Positions 1 to 7,109 of a stretch of 9,897 nucleotides of DNA are shown here, one piece after another. The translations under genes and the position numbers were made by a program. The stretch is from Paracoccaceae bacterium (lineage in GTDB: Bacteria > Pseudomonadota > Alphaproteobacteria > Rhodobacterales > Rhodobacteraceae). The notes under the pieces were generated by a model. The model searched no databases. It saw nothing but the letters and a program-made list of their open reading frames with translations, and was not told where the DNA came from. The stretch spans positions 1 to 9,897 of the forward strand of contig JALQTL010000460.1 in the NCBI GenBank assembly GCA_023260935.1. The letters run 5' to 3'. Numbering within the stretch: the first letter of the stretch is position 1; each line of letters opens with the position of its first letter.

Positions 1-141
1 TTGCACCAAGCGATGTTTGAAGCCCCGCTTCCGGGCACAAAAGCCGGTGATATTATTCAGGTATCCGCTGAAGGTTTCATGTTGCACGATCGGTTGTTGC
101 GTCCCTCTCAGGTTGGCGTTTCCTCGACCCCCGCATCTTAA
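1..141 (+). CDS. grpE: GrpE nucleotide exchange factor, C-terminal fragment
   Basis: The left edge opens inside a reading frame (frame 1) that runs 46 codons to a TAA at 139-141. The fragment contains HQAMFE, then a short beta-rich segment ending GFMLHDRLLRPSQVGV. This matches the end of the GrpE C-terminal beta domain, where family members carry a G-Y/F-x-L-x-D-R-x-L-R-P-A/S-x-V-x-V signature. GrpE is the cytoplasmic nucleotide exchange factor that releases ADP from DnaK in the DnaK/DnaJ chaperone cycle; the beta domain contacts the DnaK ATPase lobe. The coiled-coil N-terminal part lies outside the window, so start and full length are unknown. The tail after the signature (SSTPAS) is a short variable extension. 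The gene faces mutS and ends directly before a hairpin that probably terminates it. Identification rests on the C-terminal signature alone. Confidence 0.88.
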   Translation: MHQAMFEAPLPGTKAGDIIQVSAEGFMLHDRLLRPSQVGVSSTPAS

Positions 142-153
142 AGCGGTTTTTCG

Positions 154-193
154 GCGGCAAAACCATTAGCTTGTTGGTTTTGCCGCGGCTTTT
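154..193 (+). terminator. Intrinsic terminator of grpE, overlapping the mutS 3' end
   Basis: A perfect 12-bp inverted repeat (154-165 GCGGCAAAACCA with 175-186 TGGTTTTGCCGC) surrounds a 9-base loop and is followed by GGCTTTT. It starts 13 bases after the grpE stop. The T run lies on the + strand side, so it suits grpE transcripts; on the - strand the stem is followed by A residues after two bases, so it is a poorer terminator for mutS. The mutS stop codon (minus strand, 168-166) lies in the loop, and the right arm encodes the last mutS codons. Confidence 0.75.
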
Positions 194-2820
194 AACTCAT
201 ATAGTTTTTGAAGCGCTTCTTTTGGTGTCAGCTCATCTGGATGCAGTGCCTCGAGCATTTCCAAAGCGGGTGATGCGGCGGCTTGCGGGGGGGGCGGCGC
301 TGCAGGAGTGCAAGAAAACAATGGTAAGTCATCGATAACGGCCTGCCTGCCGGTGCTTCCCGCCTCGCGCTCGCCTTTTTCCAAAGCGTCCAAAACCACC
401 CGCGCGCGCTCAACCACCATTAAGGGAAGGCCCGCCAATTGTGCCACTTGCACCCCGTAAGAGCGATCTGCAGCCCCTTGGCGCACCTCGTGTAAAAAGA
501 TTACGTCGCCGCGCCATTCTTTTACCGCAACGGTGGCATTTTCAACCCGGTCTAATTTGCCGGACAGGGCTGTGAGCTCATGATAATGGGTGGCGAACAG
601 CGCCCGCGATTGATTCACATCATGCAGATGCTCGAGCGTTGCCCACGCGATGGAAAGCCCGTCATAGGTTGCCGTGCCACGCCCGATCTCGTCCAGAATG
701 ACCATTGCCCGGTCGTCGGCCTGATTCAGGATGGCGGCGGTTTCAACCATCTCCACCATGAATGTGGACCGGCCCCGCGCCAGATCATCCGCAGCACCAA
801 CCCGGCTGAACAACTGGCTGACCAGCCCGATATGTGCCTTCCGGGCCGGCACGAAGGAACCTGCCTGCGCCAGAAGGGCGATCAGCGCGTTCTGCCGCAG
901 GAAAGTGGATTTCCCTGCCATGTTCGGCCCGGTCAGCAGCCAGATGGCCGGGGTGCCGCCTTCGGTCAGTGCGCAGTCGTTTGCCACGAATGCCGCGCCG
1001 CCCTGTCGCCGAAGCGCGCGCTCCACCACCGGGTGACGCCCGCCTTCCACCTCAAAGGCACGGCTGTCGTCAACTTCGGGCTCACACCAGTCTTCCGCCG
1101 CCGCCAGATCGGCCAGTGCCGCTGTCAGATCAAGTTCCGCGAGCGCCCTTGCGGTGGCGCCGATCGGCCCTGATTGTGCCAGAACGGCGGCTTTCAGACT
1201 TTCATAGTGTCTTTTTTCCAGCTCCAGCGCGTGATTGCCCGCATTCAGGATGCGCGTCTCGATCTCGCTCAGCGGCACAGTGGTGAAGCGCACCTGTCCA
1301 GCCGTTGTTTGCCGGTGGATGAAGGTTTCCGACAGCGGCGGTGAAAGCATCCGCTCGGCGTGGGTTGCGGTTGTTTCAATGAAATAGCCCAGCACGTTGT
1401 TGTGCTTGATCTTCAGGCTCTGGATTCCGGTTTGTTGCATATAGTCCGATTGCATGCGGGCAATCACGCCCCGCCCTTCGTCACGAAGCGCCCGTGTTTC
1501 ATCAAGGCCTGCATCAAAGCCCGGTGCAACGAATCCGCCATCGCGTGCCAGCAAGGGCGGCTCTGCCACCAGTGCCCGGTCCAGAAGATCTACCAGCGCT
1601 TCTTGTCCCAGCAGCGCCTCTTGCGCTGATTTCAGAAGCGGCGGAACCTCTGTCAGCAGGCCGTGCAGGGCCGCTGCCTGCGTCAGGCCAGCCCGAATGG
1701 CGGTCAGATCCCGTGGTCCGCCACGATCCAGAGCAAGGCGGGAAAGCGCACGGTCCATATCGGGCACCTTGCGCAAAGCGGCGCGCAGATCATCTCGCAA
1801 ACGGCTTTGTTCCAGCAGAAAGCGTACGGCCTGATGCCGTTGCGTGATCAGCGAAAGATCGCAGGAAGGGGCAGACAACCGCCGTTCCAGAAGCCGCGCA
1901 CCCGCCGCTGTTACCGTCCGGTCCACCGCGGCAATCAGCGATCCTTCGCGCCCGCCGGAAAGCGCCTGGGTGATTTCCAGATTGCGCCGGGTCGCCGGGT
2001 CGATCTGCATGGTGCCGCCCGCCGCTTCCCGAACCGGGGGGCGCAGCAGGGGCAGGCGCCCGCGCTGGGTCAGGTCCAGATAATCAACCAGCGCACCCAT
2101 GGCCGAAATCTCGGCCCGGTCGAACTGGCCGAAGGCATCCAGCGATCCAACGCCGAACAATGCGCAAAGCCGCTTTTCCGCCCCGGTGGAATCGAAACTG
2201 GCCCGCGACAGCGGTGTCAGTGCGGCGCCCATGTCTTCGGTCAATGGGGCCAGATCGCGGTCACGAGTTTCGCTGACCAGCACTTCGCGCGGGGCAAGGC
2301 GGGCAAGTTCGGGCGGCAGGCGCACCAGCGGGCAGGGCATGACCCGGAACTCACCTGTCGAGATATCGGCCCAGGCAAGGGCCGCTTCGTCACGCACCTC
2401 TGACCACGCGGCCAGAAAATTGTGGCGGCGCGCTTCCAGCAAGGCGTCTTCCGTCAGCGTCCCGGGCGTGACAAGGCGCACCACATCGCGCCGGACCACG
2501 GACTTTGATCCGCGCTTCCGGGCCTCGGCGGGGTCTTCCATCTGCTCGGCAATCGCAACCCTGAACCCCTTGCGGATCAGCGTCAGAAGATAGCCTTCGG
2601 CCGCATGAACCGGCACGCCGCACATCGGGATGGGTTCGCCCAGATGGGTGCCGCGTTTGGTCAGTGCGATGTCCAGCGCGGCGGCAGCGGCCACGGCGTC
2701 ATCGAAGAACATCTCGTAGAAGTCGCCCATCCGATAAAACAGCAGCGCGCCTTCATTCGCGCGCCGGATCTCCAGATATTGCGCCATCATCGGCGTCACG
2801 CCGGCGTCTTCTTCCGACAC
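166..2820 (-). CDS. mutS: DNA mismatch repair ATPase MutS
   Basis: An 884-residue MutS, close to the usual bacterial length (about 850-880). MutS binds mismatches and small loops in newly replicated DNA and recruits MutL using ATP. Visible motifs: the mismatch-wedge Phe-x-Glu (F34-Y35-E36 in GDFYEMF); Walker A GPNMAGKS at 631-638; STFMVEM at 685-691, the ABC-signature-like segment; Walker B ILDE with Asp710-Glu711; and ATHYHE with the conserved His at 745. After the ATPase a Pro/Ala-rich linker (about 838-850) leads to a C-terminal segment with LTPKEALQKLYELK, which resembles the dimer/tetramer-forming tail of E. coli MutS. The start is GTG at 2820-2818, preceded by GGGGAG with about 6 bases spacing; the next in-frame Met codons are residues 11-12, close enough to the F-x-E motif that the GTG start is preferred. 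The gene is divergent from the glycosyltransferase gene and convergent with grpE. A run of eight C on the coding strand (294-287) lies in the linker. Confidence 0.97.
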   Translation of the reverse strand: MSEEDAGVTPMMAQYLEIRRANEGALLFYRMGDFYEMFFDDAVAAAAALDIALTKRGTHLGEPIPMCGVPVHAAEGYLLTLIRKGFRVAIAEQMEDPAEARKRGSKSVVRRDVVRLVTPGTLTEDALLEARRHNFLAAWSEVRDEAALAWADISTGEFRVMPCPLVRLPPELARLAPREVLVSETRDRDLAPLTEDMGAALTPLSRASFDSTGAEKRLCALFGVGSLDAFGQFDRAEISAMGALVDYLDLTQRGRLPLLRPPVREAAGGTMQIDPATRRNLEITQALSGGREGSLIAAVDRTVTAAGARLLERRLSAPSCDLSLITQRHQAVRFLLEQSRLRDDLRAALRKVPDMDRALSRLALDRGGPRDLTAIRAGLTQAAALHGLLTEVPPLLKSAQEALLGQEALVDLLDRALVAEPPLLARDGGFVAPGFDAGLDETRALRDEGRGVIARMQSDYMQQTGIQSLKIKHNNVLGYFIETTATHAERMLSPPLSETFIHRQTTAGQVRFTTVPLSEIETRILNAGNHALELEKRHYESLKAAVLAQSGPIGATARALAELDLTAALADLAAAEDWCEPEVDDSRAFEVEGGRHPVVERALRRQGGAAFVANDCALTEGGTPAIWLLTGPNMAGKSTFLRQNALIALLAQAGSFVPARKAHIGLVSQLFSRVGAADDLARGRSTFMVEMVETAAILNQADDRAMVILDEIGRGTATYDGLSIAWATLEHLHDVNQSRALFATHYHELTALSGKLDRVENATVAVKEWRGDVIFLHEVRQGAADRSYGVQVAQLAGLPLMVVERARVVLDALEKGEREAGSTGRQAVIDDLPLFSCTPAAPPPPQAAASPALEMLEALHPDELTPKEALQKLYELKAAAKPTS

Positions 2821-2921
2821 GCCCTTCTCCCCGCTGTTCTGCCCGTCAGACCCTACAAAACGCCTGCGCGGGGTGAAAGACCCAACCGGAGCGGTGGACC
2901 TGTTGAAATTGGCTGATACAC

Positions 2922-4700
2922 TTGGTGCCCAAGGGTGAAAACAGCCCCGGGCAAGAAACAGACAGGGCAGTGCGCAACCATATCGACTTCAGCCTTGACC
3001 CGGAGGAGCTTTTTCTCGATCCGGTCAGCGATAAGGGGCTGTGCTTCCTTGGTCAGCCGGCGTTCCTGTGGCGGCTGCGTAACCCCGCACTGATCGAAGG
3101 CTTTTCCGTCTCTGGCCATGAAGACGTGCGAAACCGCACGGAAAGGTTTCTGCGCCATACCCGGCAGCACAAGACCTTTCGCAAGGTCGTTGAGTTCGCC
3201 AGCCTTCCCGTGGTGATGACCGATGTAAGCTTTCGCAAGTCACATGCTCTGGCGGCTGGCAAATGCGTGTTGAACGGGGCGTCCGGCTTTCGTCTTCTCA
3301 ACCGCTTTTGCTGGGAAAACGAACTTGATCGTGAACATCCCGAAGAACGCCTTGTCCGTTATTTCGAAGCCCGCCAGCAGGCAAACCGCGGTGCCCGGCT
3401 TCCGCTCTGGCCGGGTGAATTTCCAGAGGATCTGGATTTTGCCATCGAATGCCGAAACACCTTCAACTACTTCCACTTTCTGACGGAAACGCTGTGCCAG
3501 CTTTGCGTTCTGGATGATCTGCCCTTTCGGGGCCGGGTCTTCATCCATTTCCCGAACGCACCCGAAAAGACCCGGTCCTTTACCCGGTCCTTTGTGGCGG
3601 CGCTGTTTCCCGAACTGAAGGGACGGGTTTTTCTGGAACGCGCGCCCAAGGATTATGATCGCGTCCTTTCATCTTACAACTTCATCAACAGTTTTTATCA
3701 CCTGCCTGTCGAGGCAACGGGCGAGGTTGATGCCCATGCCCCTTCGGACGAAATGTGGAAAGGGCCCCGCGCCACCCGATCATCGCAAGGGGTCTTGTCG
3801 ATGAACAGCATCGACAACAGCCTTGTGCGCCTGCGCGCGCGGGCGCTTGCCGCGATTGACGGGCTGGATTTCAGCCATCTGCCCCGGCGCTTTTATGTGG
3901 GGCGAAAGGTTGATCAGTCGCGCCGCCGCGATCTGGGGGGCGAAGAGGCGCTGGTTGATCTTCTTTCTGCTTTCGGCTTTGCCCGCATCGCCTTTGAAGA
4001 CTTCACCCCGCTGGAACAGATCGCCCTGATGGCGCGGGCCGAGGTGATGATCTCTGCCCACGGTGCAGGCTTTACCAACATGCTGTTTGCCCGGCCCGGT
4101 GCGCTGGTGATCGAAATCGGCACGCTTCAGACGGCGGTGCATCGCTGGGGTGACTTCTGGCCGCTGGCGAATGCGTCGGGCTGCCGCTACGTCTCTTTCT
4201 TTGCCGATTACAACAAGGATGACCCCCTGACCGACCCAAGGTTTGGCAATGATGGCATCGTGGCGCCGGCGCTGACGGATTACGGGCTTGGGCATCTGAT
4301 GGCCTTTGTTGCCGCCAGCCTTGGCCACCCCCCCCGTCTTGGCCGGCCAGAGGATGTGGCGCGTCTTGCAAACCAGCTATTACGCACCGGCCAGCCGGAT
4401 GCTGCCGCTGCGCTTCTGGACCGGCATGCAGATTTGGGCCTTGTCAGTATCGATTTATGCCTGGCGCGGGCCGATCTGCACAAGACGCGCAGTGAATGGA
4501 ATGGCGAGCTGATGGCGCTTATGGCGGCATGGGAGGCAGACCCCGCCCGCTGGCAGACGCTGGTGCAGATCATCTGGTCCGCAAAAAAGGTGGATAACCT
4601 GAAAGTGCAGACTTGGGCCGTGCAGCTTCTGGCCGATCAGTTTCCCGACCGTTGCGCCGAAGTGGTCAGGGACCGGGCCTGGCTTCGCGCGCTGATCTGA
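2922..4700 (+). CDS. GT61-family (DUF563) glycosyltransferase with C-terminal helical extension
   Basis: A 592-residue protein with the hallmarks of glycosyltransferase family 61: NYFHFLTE at 182-189; FYVGRK followed by SRRR at about 324-336; and the segment LEQIALMARAEVMISAHGAG, then FTNMLF (about 364-389), with the following PGALVIEI. Members transfer sugars onto polysaccharides or glycoproteins; the donor and acceptor cannot be read from sequence. I see no signal peptide or membrane helix, so it is probably cytoplasmic or peripherally attached, perhaps acting in surface-glycan assembly. After about residue 468 a helix-rich segment of about 120 residues (LANQLLRTGQPDAAAALLDR and onward) resembles degenerate TPR-type helices. 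The start is uncertain: 2922 is TTG, 2925 is GTG, and 2970 is GTG (576 residues). None has a strong ribosome binding site. No other sugar-pathway gene is in the window, so it appears as an isolated gene between mutS and maeB. Confidence 0.82.
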   Translation: MVPKGENSPGQETDRAVRNHIDFSLDPEELFLDPVSDKGLCFLGQPAFLWRLRNPALIEGFSVSGHEDVRNRTERFLRHTRQHKTFRKVVEFASLPVVMTDVSFRKSHALAAGKCVLNGASGFRLLNRFCWENELDREHPEERLVRYFEARQQANRGARLPLWPGEFPEDLDFAIECRNTFNYFHFLTETLCQLCVLDDLPFRGRVFIHFPNAPEKTRSFTRSFVAALFPELKGRVFLERAPKDYDRVLSSYNFINSFYHLPVEATGEVDAHAPSDEMWKGPRATRSSQGVLSMNSIDNSLVRLRARALAAIDGLDFSHLPRRFYVGRKVDQSRRRDLGGEEALVDLLSAFGFARIAFEDFTPLEQIALMARAEVMISAHGAGFTNMLFARPGALVIEIGTLQTAVHRWGDFWPLANASGCRYVSFFADYNKDDPLTDPRFGNDGIVAPALTDYGLGHLMAFVAASLGHPPRLGRPEDVARLANQLLRTGQPDAAAALLDRHADLGLVSIDLCLARADLHKTRSEWNGELMALMAAWEADPARWQTLVQIIWSAKKVDNLKVQTWAVQLLADQFPDRCAEVVRDRAWLRALI

Positions 4701-4794
4701 TCGGGTTCCGCTTCGGGGCCGGATTTTGCATCATTGTGCCATGGGGTGCGTCCCGCTATGACGGCCCTGCAACCCTTCAGGAACATATTGGCCC

Positions 4795-7065
4795 ATGTCC
4801 CTCTCCAAGACCCCGAAATTCCGCGTCACGCCAGAAGAAGCGCTGGCCTATCACCTTGAACCGCGCCCCGGCAAATATGATGTCGTCGCCTCGACGCCCA
4901 TGGCCACGCAGCGCGATTTGTCGCTGGCTTACTCGCCGGGCGTTGCCGTGCCGGTGCAGGCCATCGCCGATGATCCGGCCACGGCTTATGACTACACCGT
5001 CAAGGGCAATATGGTGGCTGTGATTTCCAACGGCACGGCCATTCTGGGCATGGGCAACCTTGGGGCGCTGGCCTCGAAGCCGGTGATGGAAGGCAAGGCG
5101 GTCTTGTTCAAGCGCTTTGCCGACGTGAATGCCATCGATATCGAGCTGGATACCGAAGACGCCGATGAAATCATCAAGGCGGTCAGCCTGATGGGCCCCA
5201 CTTTCGGCGGAATCAATCTGGAGGATATCAAGGCCCCGGAATGCTTCATCATCGAACAGCGCCTGAAGGAAATCATGGACATCCCGGTGTTCCATGATGA
5301 TCAGCACGGCACGGCGGTGATCTGTGCCGCGGGCCTGATCAACGCGCTGGAACTGTCGGGCAAGAAGATCGAAGACTGCCGCATTGTGCTGAACGGCGCG
5401 GGCGCAGCGGGCATCGCCTGCCTTGAACTGCTGAAGTCCATGGGCGCAAGGCATGACAACTGCATCATGTGCGATACAAAGGGCGTCATCTATCAGGGCC
5501 GCACCGAAGGGATGAACCAGTGGAAGTCGGCCCATGCCGCGCGCACCGATCTGCGCGCGCTGGAAGAGGCGATGAAAGGGGCCGATGTGTTTCTTGGCGT
5601 GTCGGCCAAGGGCGCGGTGACGCCTGAAATGGTGTCTGGCATGGCGGAAAACCCCGTCATTTTCGCCATGGCGAACCCTGATCCTGAAATTACGCCCGAA
5701 GAAGCCCATGCCGTGCGCCCCGATGCGATCGTGGCCACCGGCCGGTCTGATTACCCCAATCAGGTCAACAATGTGCTTGGCTTCCCCTATCTGTTCCGGG
5801 GCGCACTGGATATTCACGCCCGCGCCATCAATGACGAAATGAAGATCGCCTGTGCCGAGGCGCTGGCCCGCCTTGCGCGCGAGGATGTGCCGGATGAGGT
5901 GGCGATGGCCTATGGCCGCAAACTTTCCTTCGGCCGTGATTACATCATTCCCACGCCCTTCGATCCAAGGCTGATCCATGTCATCCCGCCCGCCGTTGCC
6001 AAGGCAGGGATGGATACCGGCGTGGCCCGCCGGCCGATCATCGACATGAAGGCCTATGAGCAGACCCTGAAAAGCCGGATGGACCCGACGGCCTCTATCC
6101 TTCAGGGCATCCATGCGCGGGCGCGGCAGGCGCAGGCGCGGATGATCTTCGCGGAAGGCGATGATCCGCGGGTTTTGCGCGCCGCCGTTGCCTATCAGCG
6201 CGCAGGTCTGGGCAAGTCGCTTGTCGTCGGCCGCGAGGCGGATGTGCGCGAAAAACTGGAAGCCGCCGGGCTGGCCGATGCGGTGCGAGAGCTGGAGGTG
6301 GTGAACGCCGCCAATACCCGCCATCTCGATGCCTACAAGGATTTCCTTTACAGTCGCCTGCAACGCCAGGGGCATGACCGAGAGGATATTCACCGTCTCG
6401 CCGCACGTGACCGGCATGTGTTTTCGGCCCTGATGCTGCAACATGGCCATGGTGACGGACTGGTGACGGGGGCCACCCGCAAATCGGCGCATGTGCTTTC
6501 GCTGATCAATCACGTCTTTGATGCCACGGCCGCGGCTGGGGCGGTTGGGGTGACGGCGCTGCTGCACAAGGGGCGTATCGTGCTGATTTCCGATACGCTG
6601 GTGCAGGAATGGCCCGAACCCGAGGATCTGGCGACCATCGCCATCCGGTCCGCCGGGGTGGCGCGCAGCCTTGGGTTGGAACCCCGGGTTGCCTTCGTGT
6701 CCTTTTCCACCTTCGGTTACCCGGTCAGCGAACGCGCCACCAAGATGCACCGCGCGCCCCAGGTGCTGGACAAGATGGGGGTCGATTTCGAATACGAAGG
6801 CGAAATGACCGTCGATGTGGCGCTGAACACCGAGGTGATGAAGCACTATCCTTTCTGCCGGCTGACCGGCCCGGCGAACATTCTTGTGGTGCCCGCACGG
6901 CATTCCGCTTCGATCTCGGTCAAGCTGATGCAGGAAATGGCCGGCGCCACCGTGATCGGCCCGATCCTGACGGGTGTGAAAAAGCCGATCCAGATCTGTT
7001 CGACCAACGCAACCGTGAACGATATCCTGAACATGGCCGTTATGGCGGCCTGCAAGGTGGGCTGA
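4795..7065 (+). CDS. maeB: NADP-dependent malic enzyme fused to phosphotransacetylase-like domain (MaeB type)
   Basis: A 756-residue two-domain malic enzyme, the usual size for the MaeB/DME/TME hybrids of proteobacteria. It oxidatively decarboxylates malate to pyruvate and CO2 with reduction of NAD(P), in the cytoplasm. N-terminal catalytic part (about 1-430): Tyr46 in AYSPGV; Lys101 in PVMEGK, aligning with the general-base lysine of malic enzymes; metal ligands expected at Glu143-Asp144 and within FHDDQHGT (166-173); Rossmann loop GAGAAG at 201-206. The C-terminal part (about 435-756) is homologous to phosphate acetyltransferase (FAEGDDPRVLRAA near 452; ANILVVPARHSAS and GPILTGVKKPIQI after 694). 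In characterised MaeB proteins this domain is not a working acetyltransferase but binds acetyl-CoA for allosteric inhibition. Cofactor preference (NADP versus NAD) is inferred from the family, not shown. ATG at 4795 has AGGAA 11 bases upstream, a slightly long spacing. It lies 94 bases after the glycosyltransferase gene and converges with ilvA. Confidence 0.95.
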   Translation: MSLSKTPKFRVTPEEALAYHLEPRPGKYDVVASTPMATQRDLSLAYSPGVAVPVQAIADDPATAYDYTVKGNMVAVISNGTAILGMGNLGALASKPVMEGKAVLFKRFADVNAIDIELDTEDADEIIKAVSLMGPTFGGINLEDIKAPECFIIEQRLKEIMDIPVFHDDQHGTAVICAAGLINALELSGKKIEDCRIVLNGAGAAGIACLELLKSMGARHDNCIMCDTKGVIYQGRTEGMNQWKSAHAARTDLRALEEAMKGADVFLGVSAKGAVTPEMVSGMAENPVIFAMANPDPEITPEEAHAVRPDAIVATGRSDYPNQVNNVLGFPYLFRGALDIHARAINDEMKIACAEALARLAREDVPDEVAMAYGRKLSFGRDYIIPTPFDPRLIHVIPPAVAKAGMDTGVARRPIIDMKAYEQTLKSRMDPTASILQGIHARARQAQARMIFAEGDDPRVLRAAVAYQRAGLGKSLVVGREADVREKLEAAGLADAVRELEVVNAANTRHLDAYKDFLYSRLQRQGHDREDIHRLAARDRHVFSALMLQHGHGDGLVTGATRKSAHVLSLINHVFDATAAAGAVGVTALLHKGRIVLISDTLVQEWPEPEDLATIAIRSAGVARSLGLEPRVAFVSFSTFGYPVSERATKMHRAPQVLDKMGVDFEYEGEMTVDVALNTEVMKHYPFCRLTGPANILVVPARHSASISVKLMQEMAGATVIGPILTGVKKPIQICSTNATVNDILNMAVMAACKVG

Positions 7066-7079
7066 TCGCGGGGTCTGGC

Positions 7080-7103
7080 GGGGCGGGGCCTGTTCCCCGC
7101 CCC
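7080..7103. terminator. GC-rich hairpin between convergent maeB and ilvA
   Basis: A perfect 9-bp inverted repeat, GGGGCGGGG (7080-7088) and CCCCGCCCC (7095-7103), with a 6-base loop. It sits in the 44-base gap between the two stop codons (maeB TGA 7063-7065, ilvA TAA 7112-7110). Position and stability suggest a shared transcription end. Neither side has a real T run (AACCTCTTAAAT on the + side, GCCAGAC on the - side), so it may act as a pause or RNA 3'-end stabiliser rather than a classical intrinsic terminator. Confidence 0.55.
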
Positions 7104-7109
7104 AACCTC

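Noticed and set aside
580..2403. Several + strand open frames of 79-246 codons across mutS
   Set aside because: All lie opposite the well-supported mutS coding strand and show Arg/Pro/Ser-rich shadow composition without motifs.
2905..2930. Possible sigma-54 promoter (TTGGC ... GGTGC) ahead of the glycosyltransferase gene
   Set aside because: The GG and GC elements are 14 bases apart where about 10 are required.
4777..6903. A 708-codon open frame on the minus strand opposite maeB
   Set aside because: Its composition (rich in His, Arg, Gly, Gln) is typical of the antisense of a high-GC gene with strong third-position bias, it has no recognisable motif, and maeB on the other strand is unambiguous over its full length.
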